Source: Microthyrium microscopicum (lineage: Eukaryota; Ascomycota; Dothideomycetes; Microthyriales; Microthyriaceae). Taken from it: a stretch of DNA of 64,000 bases. Below the pieces are notes generated by a model. It ran no database searches. It was not told the origin of the DNA and was given only the letters and a program-made list of their open reading frames with translations. The position numbers were made by a program, and so were the translations under genes. Of this stretch, positions 24,270 through 36,842 are shown one piece after another; within the stretch, counting starts at the first letter, position 1; every line of letters starts with the position of its first letter. The DNA lies in contig MU004245.1 in NCBI GenBank assembly GCA_010405405.1, forward strand, positions 127,256 to 191,255, read 5' to 3'.

Positions 24270-25309
24270 TTTGACCTGTGAAATTGCGCGGTATGTGTTT
24301 GTTGGATACGGTTGAGAAGTGAGCCGGCGAATGGTTCCGCTAGAGCCGGGAGAGGAAGAATGAAATGAGGACAGCTGTCGCAAACGGTATTGTTAATGAA
24401 GGATCGTGCGTGGAGACTTCGAGGCCGGGTAGCGAAGAGGATTACAGCTCGAGGTCGGGGTAAAGTAGTAATGTTGTAAGAGCGGAAATGGCGAGTATGA
24501 GAAGAGTTAATGGGGTTTGGTGAAGGACAAGATGTTGCCTTTCGTAATCGATGCAGCTGTTGCTGCCATGCATGGTGATCACTGGCTGGTCAAAGAAAAC
24601 AAGGCACTGGTCCATGCGCAAGCTAAGCACGGGTACAGCCGTCATCCACTCCTTTCATGTGACCATTCCTCTTTGGGAATTTGAGATATCTTCATCGACG
24701 GCTAAAGTCCAGTTGCAGCAGAGAGTCACATAAGCATGAGTCGCTAGTCTTGAGGTCGTATTTTAGTCCACTTCGGTCGCTTAAGAACATCGTACTCTAG
24801 CCGGCAAAATGGCGAAGAACGAAGTCCAGTACCATCAAGTCCAGCATCACTACAGGTTTCTAGAATAACAGGAAAGTATCTCAGTACTTAGACGTGAAAA
24901 GAGGTTCTGAAATGAGAAGGGGAAGTTAGCAACAGCATATAAGGCTTTCAACCCCGATAATTTTCTCGAAGAATTTTATTGTGCCTTGAATCTCAGCAAT
25001 TCAAGTTAATATACTGAATGAAATGCTAAATTGTTCGGATCCTACAAATATAATACGTTTACCACGCCGCCAGAAATGGACCAGTCTTTTTCCCAAGTTA
25101 GAGTCTCGCCAATTCTATCCATATGAAAAAGTTGTTCTGTGGCCAGTCCACTAATAAACCCCATCTTTCTTTCGCGACAAGCGGACATGCAATGGGACCT
25201 AGCAGACTACTATAAAGTGCCATAGGCGCATTCGCTTGATGTGTTTTCCCAAAGCCCAACGATTTTATTTTGAAGTTTACTCGGTAAAGTCTGCTTCGAA
25301 GCTTTCAAG
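24270..25309. other. divergent intergenic region, SEY1 and chitinase
   Basis: About 1.04 kb. It should contain the SEY1 promoter and, on the other strand, the chitinase promoter. No additional gene or repeat was recognised. Confidence 0.5.
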
Positions 25310-27623
25310 ATGAGAGCCACAGAAACTTTGTTTCTCAGTGCAGTGATCTCCAGCTGTTCGGTCACAGCCAGTTTCTTACCAACCTCTACCTTGTAAGTTT
25401 CCCTTATGAAAGTTAGAATCCTTTTCCGAGTCCTTGGAACTAGCACTATTTCTAGCCTTGTGGAAAGATAGTGTATTGTCATGGATTGGAGCGGCACACG
25501 GCTTGCTGTTGTCCATGCCCACCCCTTGCAGATACTGGGGAATCTCCAGCTTTGACATTGCTACCAACCCATGAGTTTTGTTATCTCAGCTAAGATTTAC
25601 ATCCACTATTATCGAGGCTCTATACTACGTGATTTCCCATTTTCTCATGGTGAGCATGAACGGTAGAGAGAACAGCAAATACCTATCACATAACCTCATT
25701 CGCTTTTCTCACTTCAGATGAGCAATCTCATATCCTTTAATCGATACTGACTGCTCCCATGCAGCGTAGTTCCCCAACAGTCCGAATGTGCGGCCATCAG
25801 AGTACAGCCAGGGGATGGCTGCTGGGCTGTCGCAAACAAATGCTCCCCAAGCATAACCGTGGAACAACTCAAAGAATACAATCCAAAGCAAAGCCTTTGT
25901 GAAACTTTAGTTGCAGGAGATGCGCTCTGCTGTACTCCAGGACAGCTCCCCGATATGCGCCCCAAACCGCGGCCAGATGGCACTTGCTATTCTTATAGCG
26001 TGAAAGCCGGAGATGGATGCTGGGACATCGCAAACAAGGCTGGCTTGAAGGTTGGAGACCTGGACTCTTTGAACAAGGAGACTTGGGGATGGACAGGATG
26101 TAGCGGACTGAAGCCCAAGGATCGTATTTGCGTCAGCGTAGGGTGAGTTTTACCTCTCTATTCAATAGACACAGCCTTAGATAGGAGCGAGCCCTTTCTT
26201 ATTTCCCGGATATGGCTTCGAGATCCGAGCTGACTTGAATAGAGCACCACCACTTCCAGAGCCCATAGCCAATGCTCAATGTGGTCCTCAGAAACCAGGC
26301 ACGACTTGGAATCGTCACAATGACAAAAGTCTAGCAAGTCTAAATCCTTGTCCACTGAACGCTTGCTGTACCATCTGGGGTCAGTGTGGTGTTACTGCTG
26401 AGCATTGTACCCCACAAGGTCGAGACAAGTGCATTTCAAACTGTGGTATGGGCATCGTCAACAACAAACAAGAGCCAGCCAAGTTTCGAACGGTTGGATA
26501 TTTCAACGGAGATAACATAAAACGCAAATGCTTAACCATGAACGCGTCTGATATCGATACCAGCAAGTACACGCACATCCACTATGCCTTCGGTGAGATT
26601 GATCCCATCGATTTCAATGTCAACAAAACTGCAAATCAAGAGCAATTCAGGAAGTTTGCAAACTTGACCAATACCAAGCGTATCATCTCATTCGGTGGCT
26701 GGACTGGATCCAACGGCCCAGATTCAGACATCATCAGGAACGCCATATCTGAAAAGTCGAGGATACAATTCGCAATTAGAGTCGCCCAATTCGTGTTAGC
26801 ATGGAAGCTAGATGGTGTCGACTTTGACTGGGAATATGCCGAGGCCACTACAGCAGATACCGCCAATTATCTTCAATTTCTTGAGCTTGTCCGGTCCATC
26901 CTGACTCCAGAGCACTCAGTGTCCATTGCAGTGATGTCAGGATACAATACCATGAAGCAGTATCCGATGCTAGAGATTGCTCGTGTCGTGGACTACATCA
27001 CCTACATGGCTTATGATCTCCACGGACAATGGGGAGTGGGCAACAAGTGGGCTCAGTCAGGATGTCCGTCGGGAAACTGCCTTCGATCACATCTAAACCT
27101 TACTGAAACGTTCCACGGCCTGTCCATGATAACAAAATCTGGAGTTCCAGCATCGAAGATTGTGAGTCTTTCTCTTACCATCAATCTGACTCGCACATCA
27201 ACTAACAGTTATTAGCTTGTCGGTGTAACATCCTACGGTCGTTCTTTCAATATGGCACAGGCAGGCTGTGATGGCCCAATGTGCACATTCACTGGCACCA
27301 AAGACATGTCTGAAGCAAAGCCGGGTAACTGCACTGCTTCTCGCGGTGTTCTTGCAGAGGCCGAAATCATGGATATCGCGAGAAACCAGTCCCGCGTCAC
27401 TCGACACTTTGTGGACGCACACTCTGATATTTTGGTGTATGACAAAACCCAATGGGTGGCCTATTTTGGTCATTACACAAAAGAAGAGAGAGTGGCTAAC
27501 TATAAGCTACTAAACTTTGGTGGTATTGCTGACTGGTCTGTGGATCAACAGGTCAGAAGACCGCCGCCAGCAAGAGTCCAATCGCCGGCTACCTATCACG
27601 TTAAGCTCGAAGGTGCATGGTGA
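25310..27623 (+). CDS. secreted LysM-LysM-CBM18-GH18 chitinase
   Basis: Hydrolyses chitin beta-1,4 linkages; the class resembles fungal subgroup-C chitinases. Proposed exons 25310-25392, 25765-26142, 26243-27161 and 27216-27623 give 595 aa. The first exon supplies a signal peptide (MRATETLFLSAVISSCSVTA). Two cysteine-rich LysM modules follow (about 36-85 and 100-150), each with the AGDGCW or PGDGCW core, then a CBM18 chitin-binding module (about 167-212, with CC-x5-CG), then GH18 from about 236 with SFGGW and the catalytic DGVDFDWE (344-351, acid Glu351). It ends shortly after NFGGIADWSVD, without the long C-terminal extension of many relatives. The 372-nt first intron is unusually long and the exon-1 link is the least certain part, although phase and signal peptide fit. 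Self or non-self wall attack are both possible. Confidence 0.88.
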
Positions 27624-28111
27624 TAACTTTCATTATTTGTGGAATCTAGGTATCGTATAGCATCTTCGGAGGTAACGCTGTTGCACTTTTCTGCTTAATC
27701 CTTTAGACCACTGATATGATATTTCTATCTTTGACAGCTCTTTTGTGATGAGTGATATTGTCCCTAGGCACAGGCAATTTTGAGATGGTACATGGCCAGC
27801 GCATTGAGAACGCTATGCCATATCAGGTCGTATTTGTGGTCCCTTTGGCTATTGAAGTTATCGAACTGCGGTCCCCAATACTACACACGAGAGGAGGCCG
27901 TTGACATGTGTTGGCGATGATGATAGAATGTACCTCTCAATGAGTGATAGTCTGATAAATTGACTGCGGACGGTAAGGAAGTCTGACAAGATGTGATATG
28001 CTTTATCAAAGCAGTATGTCTTCCGAGTGACCAGCGCCATCAAGTCCAGGGTGAGTCCATTTGTTGGGTAACAAAAGCCTGGATCGTTGAAATTGATAAA
28101 TGAGATACAGC
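27624..28111. other. convergent 3' intergenic region
   Basis: About 490 nt between the chitinase stop and the MAK16 stop. No gene or repeat was recognised. Confidence 0.5.
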
Positions 28112-29153
28112 TCATGCTGTCTCCAATACACGTTGTGGTTGCTCTCGCTCGTACTCGATCTCTCTCCTCGCACCCTTTGCAGCTTTCTTCTTGGGTTTTG
28201 CAGCTTTTGGTGCCACTCTCTTGCGCTTGAGGTTTTGTATCGCCCGCTTCAACTTGTCCGTCTCTGCATCGCCTTCCTCATCATCATCATCATCTTCGGC
28301 ATCATCCGAATCATTCACATCCTCCTCGCCGCTCTCATTGCTTCCGATCCAATCTTCTAGATCGTCCAGGTCTTCATCTTCCGAGTCCGAATCAACATCG
28401 CTAACAAACTCGACCTGGCCCATGCCCTCTTCAAGTTCGTCCTCTTCCTCCCACTCTTCTTCCATATCAGGATCAACCTCTAGCTTTCCTTCTCCACTCT
28501 TCTCCAATCCGCGCAGAACCTTCTTCCAAATACCCTCTTCGACATTTATGGGCTTGTCACCATAGGCACCGCTTCTCAGTCGTTCAATCAATTCGCGTTC
28601 AATGGTACGTTCGACCTTGGCGGCAGCTTCGGCCTTGCGTTCTCTCGTTGCTTCTCGTCTTCGGATCTTGGGCGCAAGCTTAGGCACTAAGTGTTCACCC
28701 AGCCTCTCTTGTTCGCGCACTAATTTTCGAGTGCGAATTGCCACCTGAGTAAGTCGAGTCAACCGTTGTTTGCATTTGTGGACGAGAAATTTGGGCCAGT
28801 AGATGAGTTGCTCATCAATCGATTCGAGGGCTTTAGCATAATTTGATGGTAACCGTATGCGTTCCCACCACTTTTTTGGCAAATGAGATCGTTCAATGGT
28901 TTTGATGTAGAGGTACATGCGGCCGGTGGCTGGGTCGCTGCGGATCGTGGCATAGCGGGAGTTTGCAAGAGGACATGCCTGGCGCGAGCAGAAGCCGGTG
29001 ACGTTAAATTCGTTGCGACAGAAGTTCTGATCTTTGGTGGTTCTATAACTGGTCAGTGAACGGTACGGGTAGGCCAGAAACAAGGACGGACTTGAGTTTG
29101 AAGCTACAATGCTGGTTGTTTATGATGTTCCAGACAATCTCATCGGACGCCAT
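28112..29153 (-). CDS. MAK16: Mak16, 60S ribosome biogenesis factor
   Basis: Nucleolar protein needed for early 60S pre-ribosome maturation. Exons 29153-29092 and 29042-28112 encode 330 aa. The start [19 protein letters not shown] and the following [20 protein letters not shown] cysteine cluster are diagnostic of Mak16, as is the helical [20 protein letters not shown] segment. The C-terminal third is a run of Asp/Glu (about 230-290) followed by a Lys/Arg-rich nuclear-localisation tail. Intron 1 uses a GTCCGT donor, weaker than the usual GTAAGT, but phase and similarity support it. Orthologue assignment is strong. Confidence 0.97.
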
Positions 29154-30203
29154 GGTGTATATACGGAAATTGGTAAAGTAAACGGATGGTCTCGGGCAAT
29201 TCGCTATTTGGTTGGTGCTGGTTATAAATTTTCAGATTGTTTGAATTTTGGGGAATTGTAAATTTTTGGAGGGGTTGATCCCTGTCATCGGTATTTCGGC
29301 CTCAGTAACGAGGGCGGATCGGGAGTGATCTCCATCTTATCTCTTATCGCCGAGAGAGGGACAACAGCCTTGACTTTCTCATTTCTCTACCAAACCATGT
29401 TGAGCATCTCCAGAATTCAAACAGTGAGACAAACCACTTCGCCTTGAACTCCGCTTCTCCGCCTTGTTCCACAACAACGCCGTCCCTCGTTGCCAGCGCA
29501 TCCTATTGGAGAGGGTCAGCATGCCATTTGGAGTACCCTCGGAACGCGATCCGCAGGTACTCGGAAGGCGTTTTTACTCCCTTAAAGGGAATAGCGCGCA
29601 AAAGAGTAAAAGTCGTTTTTACTGAGTAAAATCGACTTGCACTCCACTTTTACTTCTCATGCTGACCTACTACTAACCTGTTTTGGAATAGTGCTAAGGT
29701 TGAGTCAACGTCAAAGTTATTTAATTGGATGTTGAAGTTAAGATCATGGCACAAAAACGCCTATAGGGAGAATTACTATGAGGGCAGTTTCTGCGGTTTG
29801 ATATCACGAGATCTCAGGAGCTAGGCTAATTCCAGAGTAGATCGACAGTCAAAATCCGTAGTAAATGTGGAGTCAAAATCCTAGGAATTCACGGGCTGAC
29901 CCTCTCCATTCTGTGGTACATGTTACTATTCCTTCCCTCGAACCACTGCTCCTCCAGTCGCAAAGCTTCTACGGGTTCCACCTCGGTTCTTGTGCCTCAG
30001 CTTTAGATACTCTAGAGATTCTTTTTGCTGTTCAACTGTCACTTCATCCGCTGCTATTTCACTACCAATAGAGCTCCTATGAAATCCTTCTCACCTGGTT
30101 GCTACAAATAGCTGCTTATCCCATACCATTACTTATCCTATAAGCATCTCTCAAGATAATCCTTTCAACCAACTAAACTATCTATCCTCCCTCATAAATC
30201 AAA
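29154..30203. other. divergent intergenic region, MAK16 and VID28
   Basis: About 1.05 kb containing the two promoters. Around 29568-29655 there is a cluster of short TTTTACT/AGTAAAA motifs in both orientations, including GAGTAAAAGTCG and a related CGACTTGCACTC arm, which can form imperfect hairpins. No gene was recognised. Confidence 0.5.
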
Positions 30204-33200
30204 ATGACGCGAATGGATATACCTCCCTCCTTGGAGCTGCTGGTTGCAGCAAACACCATCGAGAAGAAAGTACAAGCTTTGAAGCTCCTCAAAAACGATA
30301 TAATAGGTCACGAACGACGAAAAGCAGCTACCATTCATCAAGGCATAATCCAGGTTTTATGTCAGGCGATAAAAGCGTCAGAAACATCAAAAGACACACG
30401 CCAAAGTGTTCGAGGGGCCAAGGTGGCCGGTTCGGCGCGCACAATTAACGAATTGACTCTGGAAGGACAAATGCGACTACAGAGCATCTTTATCACGACA
30501 AGCTTAGCGCATGGTATAATACCTAGACATTTACAATTTACTACGTATTACTGACCACTGAAATAGCCGGTAACCCCTTCATCGCGCCCCTCGTCGCGGG
30601 AAATGTTGTTTCTCATCTTCAAGACGCACTCAACCTCGATTATGCCCATCCCAAAATCACATTGGAGAGTCTGCGAGCTCTCGTGACCATAACTTCAAGT
30701 CTCTGGGATGATCCTACGGACAGCTATCGTGAGCTTCATAATAATGTGTCGAACCTAATCATCCATCCAGGCTCGCTGGCTCTGGAGAGCATTCTTCGGC
30801 TGCTTGGAGCAGACAGTGAATCGCAACCACCGGATGATCAGTTGATTCTTGTCTTGATGCTCTTGCGCTACGTTTCTATCGATTGCGAACAGCGCCAAAA
30901 GATCATTGTGTCGGCTGGAATCTTGGATTTCTTGGCCTTCAAACTCGCTTCTTGGATTGCTGGGAATCAGTCCCTGTTCCACCTGAATGCACCATACCTG
31001 CTTTCAAAATTCAACCACTGCCCTAGACGGGGCGTATATTCTCATCTTGTTAGAGCGATTGCTGCGATCATTGGCAAATCCAAATATCGGAGTGCAAGAT
31101 TCATGAGCTGTCGGGACTTTCTGACCGTTTTCCCTGAGACGCCAGAGATATGTTCAAGCTCGGATGTTAGAGACCGGCCAAGCGATGAATTGCATGACAG
31201 CGAGTCGCGTGTGCTCTGGGAACGCTTTCTACCCCAAGTTTCTTCTCACACAAGTCGCTCTGACTCTTACGGAACTGCTTCGTTCCCTCCCCTAGCCTCT
31301 AAACCTCAGCAACCTACTAACCTCAGTAGCGATGCTATCGCTTGGTTGATCCACATGGCACGATCCACAACCGGAGAGGAGCGTGTTAGCACCATGATAC
31401 TTCTTTCTACTATCCTCAATGCTACCAGACTGAACACGCAGTATGAACGACATCTAGCATTACTCGTGATACCGCTTCTGGTCAAAATGATAAGTGACTA
31501 CAAGAGCTCAACGCCCACTGTGACATCGGTTCGCTCCTGCTCGGATGCAGTTCTAGCTCTTGGGCTTATTGTATCCGACAGCGAGACCCTTCAGCAAGCA
31601 GCTGTTGATGCGGATGTCATCCAGCACTTGTGTGCTCATACCAAATCGGCGTACGAATATCCAAAACAAACCCCGAAAGCTATGTGGTCTCCGGATAGAC
31701 GATCAATCATAGCTGAAGTAAGGACCTTTGATGATCCACGGAAACTCGGTCCAAATGGACTCACCCTGCAAAATGCTGAAATGGCGATTCTCAAGGCCCG
31801 CTGCATGTCCACGATGTCCTACCTGATTGCTCAAAGCGATAAATCTCGCAAAATTGTCATAGACCATGGCTATCTCACATACGTCGCGGATTGTCTATCG
31901 CCACATCCAATCTCCAACGACGATAGTTCTTTAGACACTGAGCCTGAAAAAGAACTCATGCCCTGCATAGCCATTCTTGCTGCAATGGAGCTTGTCACCG
32001 CGCTGTCAAGGTCGATATCGGTTTTACGTACAAGTTTGATAGACGCAAAAATTGCGATACCAATATTCGACCTTGCTCGCAACAAGAACATGGAAATCAA
32101 AATCAGTGCGGTGAACGTGCTTACAAATCTAGTCATGCATTTCAGTCCTATGAGAGATGTAAGTTTCACCTTTCTAGTGTCAATTCCTTGCTAAATCCGT
32201 ATAGTCACTCGTGCGCGTCGGTGTACAACATCTTCTTATTGAGTATGCACGTTCATCAAATATCGAGCTGAAAAAGGGTGCACTTTGGGCCTTTAAACAT
32301 CTTGTACTAGCCATAGATAGCGGTAAGGCTATCAAATGGCTAGAGGAGCTTGGTCCTGGGTACTTGATGAGCCTACTCAACGGCGAGTCTAGCTCACAGA
32401 AGAGTCATCTAGCTATCGCAAATGTCAGAGGCGAGAAGGTTGACTTGCTCAATGAAGAGCCAGATATGGATGTGGATGGACCTCTAGTACCGTCTGAGGA
32501 TGAGCAAGATCAAGAATCCAACTCAATCTTCAAGTCGATTGAAGCGGAATATGGGCCCCCCATAAATTATCTCCCAAAGCTTCGACCCATGAAGTATGCC
32601 GAGCATCATCAATCGGCACGATCTCGCCGCGACGATATCGAATTACAGCACCACGCCCTCGATATAGTCAGAAATATGACATCAGAACCTACTGAACATC
32701 TACCCGTTATTATCGATCAAATACTCAATCTCCTAGGCTCTCCTCGATTTTTTGAGATTGTCATCTCCAAATTCAAACCACGATATAGCAGTACAGCAAC
32801 ATCGAACACACCCACGACTTCTACCGCTGGAAAACGTCCAACGCTCACAACTCCTGGCTCTTCCGAGCGCCATATTCCGCATGTTCATGATGCGCCTACT
32901 TATATCGATTCAACTCCCTACACGCACCCCGATGTCATCATGTCAGCTTGCTACGTGATAGCACACTTTGCCAATGGCCGATCGACTCAGCGCACGCTTG
33001 TCCTGTCGCAACCACACCTTCTCAATCTTCTATCACCTCACTTCCTACACCCGAAAGTGGAGATTCGGAAAGCCTGTTTGTGGTTTGTGCACAATTCGCT
33101 TTGGGGAGATAATAACGACGATGGTAAGGCCGTACGACAACGCGCGTCTGAGCTGCGGAAGGCTGGGCTAGAGGAACGATGCCGTTTGTTATTGGGCGAT

Positions 33201-33299
33201 CCGGTTATGGATATCCATGAAACTGCCAAATTGGTGACGGATATGTTTGTAAAGATACTCGGCTCGCCGGCCGCAGCTGTTATGAGAGTATGGGAGTAG
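30204..33299 (+). CDS. VID28: armadillo-repeat GID-complex subunit (Vid28/Gid5, ARMC8-like)
   Basis: Scaffold subunit of the GID/CTLH E3 ubiquitin ligase, which in yeast degrades gluconeogenic enzymes on glucose return. Exons 30204-30513, 30567-32158 and 32205-33299 encode 998 aa. The protein is almost wholly alpha-helical armadillo-type repeats, with LTLEGQMRLQSIFITTSLAH near the N-terminus, AEMAILKARCMSTMSYL in the middle and HPDVIMSACYVIAHFANG toward the end, matching ARMC8/Vid28. An acidic, disordered insertion (about residues 710-750) interrupts the repeats. An alternative start Met lies 9 nt downstream. It lies divergent from MAK16. Confidence 0.9.
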
Positions 33300-33504
33300 T
33301 CAAGAAGATGTTACGATATGGCAAAGGTGGATGATAAGCACTTGCGTTGCTTCGGCGGTATTGCTTTTGTAAGTTAGAACACAAAAGAAACATGTTCCCA
33401 CCAATCCAAAACTTCATCACTGCAGGTGCTCTCTCAATTTCCAGTATTTGTTAACGCATAGAATAGCACACCCGCCCCTCCCTAAACATTCAGCACAAAA
33501 ACCA

Positions 33505-34556
33505 TCACAAGCCCTCCAATTTCTTCCCCATCCAATCCAAGATTTCCACCCTCGCCTCCTCACCAACAGCCGCTGGAAACGCCGTAAATCCATGTGCTCC
33601 CCCGGCATACACCTTCACAAACGCCTCGCCCCCAGCAGCCTGCCACTTCATCCCCATCATCAACGTATCATCCACCAACGGATCCGCCGTCCCAACCACC
33701 ATCACCGCCGGCGGCAGTTTCTTCTTTGCCGCCAGCCCATGCAAATCCGCATACAGCGGACTAATCCTCGGATCCCTAATCTGCGCTATCGTATAGCTCG
33801 GCGTGTATGCGTCCATGAACGCTTGCATCACCTCCTCGTTCAGCAGCAATGGGCGCGTGTTTCCTGCGATCGAGGGCAAATTCATCGTGCCATCATACAC
33901 ACCGAATGGCAGCACGAGGCCGAGGAGTGTGAAGGATGGGCGCGAGACGTGTAGATGGAGGGCGGTGACGACGGCGAGGTTTGCGCCAGCGGATTCACCG
34001 CCCATGAAAAGAATGGGGCCATGGCTGTCGTTGTCGACAAGATGGTGGGCCACGTCGATGCAGTCTTCGAGGGGTGCGGGGAAGGGATGTTCGGGGGCGA
34101 GACGGTAGCCGATGGAGAGGACTGTCAGTGAGTGGGTGGTGGCGTAGCGGGCGAGGGAGATGTCTTGTCTACGGTAATGTCAGTCAATTGAGAGGATGGA
34201 GGACGGGGGGGAGAGTACTCTTGATGTCCGCCGATGACGAAGCCGCCACCGTGGATATGCAGGAAGATGCCTTTACTGGCGCTGTCTTTGGGGACGATCT
34301 TGCGGACAGGAATCGTGCGGCCGGTATCACGCGATGGGATGGGGATATCTTCGGCGTCGGGCAGAAGGACGGGTGCTGGCAAGGCGGTTTGTCCTAGAGC
34401 TCGCATGGAGCGGTATTTGGCGGCACCGACTTCCATCCAGGTAGGGCCTTTGACGAACATTGTCTCGATCATGGTGTTGAGTTTGGCGGTCTCGGGGGAC
34501 ATATTCGCCGGATCAAAGGCGCTCGCATTGAGGTTGAGATCGTTGGAGCCTGACAT
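33505..34556 (-). CDS. alpha/beta hydrolase, hormone-sensitive-lipase-like
   Basis: Exons 34556-34219 and 34168-33505 give 333 aa. The oxyanion motif is HIHGGGFVIGGHQ and the nucleophile motif GGESAGAN; the likely acid is in VGTADPLVDD and the histidine in GGAHGFTAFP, giving the Ser-Asp-His triad of the HSL/esterase IV group. There is no signal peptide, so it is probably intracellular. The single intron splits the protein between the oxyanion segment and LARYATTHSL. GC content is noticeably higher than in neighbouring genes. Substrate is unknown; short-chain esters or lactones would be typical. Confidence 0.92.
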
Positions 34557-35400
34557 TTTGAAGTATGAAATTAGATTCAAGATATCTCAGTTTGAGTGCT
34601 AAAGAATGAAATGTAAATATCTTCTTATGTATGTCTGAAAATAGAATCATCCACAAGAGAAGAAACAATCTTGAAACCGCTCTGGCCGAAAGAGCCGTTA
34701 TATACGCTGGAGCTCTTACAGTGATTCGGATATATCACGGACCAGAGTAAACTCCAGCATCATGTGTTTCACGGATGGATTGGTTAGTGATTGAAGCTAA
34801 TGTAGGTACCTGCAGGTGGGCCTCTTTCTTTATCCTCCAACCGCCAACCTCAAGCCTGAAATTGGCTGTAACAACTTCACGAGAATCCTTCGCTTGAATC
34901 CTTCGCTTCGCATAACGAGAGATATGCATTTGAGAACTAGATGATTTCCGAGATATAACCTTGAGCTCTAATCTTCAGCTGAAGATACCTCGGTGCCGTA
35001 CCAAAGTACTGATCGATAGGTTTTTCTCTGATGTCTAGAGTATCTAGCACCACACTTGCTAGAAAGTCTGCTTCCATTTCCACTAGCGAGAGTATCGAAT
35101 GCATTGGGGATTACAGTACACCACGTTTGAGATGTGCTATGGCAAACATCTCAGTTTATGGGAGATTGCAAGGAACCAGGACAGCGTTATTCCAATCGGG
35201 ATTTGCCAAGTTAGTGAACTTTCATTTGTGTTACCAACTTAATACTACCATTCAGAGAACTCGCATAGTCATGCCAAAGTAAGTCGCTATCAGACAGAGG
35301 ACAACGAATTTGAACCCTCAAATTCCACTGAGCAGTCGAATTTGAGGCGTTTCCAGTTCATACATCATGATATCCTTCTGTACCACACTTCCACAGAACT
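34557..35400. other. intergenic
   Basis: About 0.84 kb upstream of the hydrolase start and downstream of secreted protein B (both minus). No gene or repeat was recognised; it likely carries the hydrolase promoter. Confidence 0.5.
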
Positions 35401-36009
35401 TCAACCAACCCACTGGTCGTTGACATGAATGATCATGTCCACGTTAGTGGGGCCGCCGATGATACCCATGGAACCTGAAAAGTCAGATCGAAGTCGATAA
35501 AGAGTTTCTGATTGGGAACTTACCACCCTGCATGCCGCAGAGCCAGAGAAGTTGCTGAACTCGGTAAGCAACCAAGTCGCAACCAATGCCCATGACGTGA
35601 TTCTCATCTGGCCAAGAGACTCCGGAGACGTAGGTCGATCCCGAAGAACAGAACTGTCCGTTACCATTGGGTCCTTTGGTCCTGGTACTTGTTAGGCGGA
35701 ACTACATATCTATCTGCTGTCACCATGACGCAGAGTGAACGGAAATCTTACCAGCACTGCTGGCCGGCACGATCATTGAGGAAGGAGATGCAGGCATCGA
35801 TATTGGCCTGGACGAGGAGCACGCTATTACAGCGAGGGTCGTAACCTTGAGCGGCGGTGGTGTTGCGGGCGACTGAACTTGGAAATTAGCAACTTCAGGC
35901 TACCAGAGCACGCGCTGAGAAGATGCTTACCAAGCTCTTGTGGGATAGCTGAGGCTTTTCCTAATCCGACGACACCAAGAATGGTGGAGATAATGACTAA
36001 GAAGCGCAT
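35401..36009 (-). CDS. small secreted six-cysteine protein B
   Basis: Four exons, 36009-35931, 35872-35752, about 35692-35524 and about 35475-35401, encode about 143 aa. The signal peptide MRFLVIISTILGVVGLGKAS leads into a six-cysteine domain with DAC, GQQCWTKG, GQFC and CG-MQGG, ending MIIHVNDQWVG. It is a paralogue of protein A at 17484-18030: the same cysteine order, shared CWTK and YVSG-x-x-W, and phase-1 introns after the signal region and after the Gly-Gly. Its one extra intron splits the Trp of CWTK. No named family was recognised. It lies downstream of a HET-domain gene on the same strand. Confidence 0.87.
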
Positions 36010-36842
36010 CTTGATTCTAGGAATTTGGAAGTGCAATTAAAGCTAAGAGGTGAGAACAGGATGTGAATAAAGCCGCGGTTTTCGCAGCGTTATGAAGCAG
36101 AATTCTAGTTTGTGGTGTAGAGGGAGAGGGAGAGGGAGAGGTCAAAATGATAAGTGTGCGAGGTTACATATCTCGAACTGTGCAAGGCCAAAAGGTCACC
36201 AGACTGTGTCCTTAGGCTTCGAGGAAAGTGAGCTTGAGTCATAGAAAGCGCCAGAACTTAGAAGCAGTCGGGGAGCTGGAAGCAAGAGCGATGAACCGGA
36301 TCTGGGATAGTCGGGTCAAGATGGTCGAATGCTGCTGCCGCCTGCGGTTTGAGCATATCAAGTCAAGCCAGTCCCGCTCGTGCTTCAAAGCTTGAGCATG
36401 TGCCCCAGTACTCAACATGGATGGAAAGAACATGTCACTCTGCTTGAAGAGAAGGAAGACTCAGCGGACATTAGCATATGCAGAAGAAACGGAAGACGGT
36501 GTCCTGAAGTAGAGACAGCACCAGTAAGCAAGAAGCCTTTGGGAATGTCTCCATTTTGCTGCCAATGGTTTCAGTATATATGTCTTAACAGGTGCTCGTC
36601 AGTATAATTACAGCTTTTGGTAAAACATTATCATAGGCGTCCGCCAGAAAGCAGAGGAATGAACATCGTTTGCGTGTGATATATAAAGGGACACCAATCA
36701 TGAAAAAGCCAAGAACAACTTGAATTTACAGGTCAGTCAAATCGTATATAACGCAACCAGGGGTATATAAACAATGCCGTAAGAACATCCAAAATAAACA
36801 AATAACTAATCCTCAAAATCAGTTAAGTTTAGCGAAAGGCAA
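36010..36842. other. intergenic between secreted protein B and HET gene
   Basis: About 0.83 kb. It holds a (AGGGAG)n microsatellite at 36121-36142, which is the purine strand of a possible G-rich element about 110 nt upstream of protein B, and three TATATAA sequences (about 36679, 36747 and 36763) on the plus strand with no gene following. Confidence 0.55.

Noticed and set aside
25310-27623. Killer-toxin gene
   Set aside because: The similarity is to the chitinase part only and is shared by ordinary fungal subgroup-C chitinases; a plain host chitinase is the better reading.
28191-28565. Ser-rich reading frame on the plus strand
   Set aside because: It is the complement of the acidic Asp/Glu-rich run of MAK16; low-complexity shadow.
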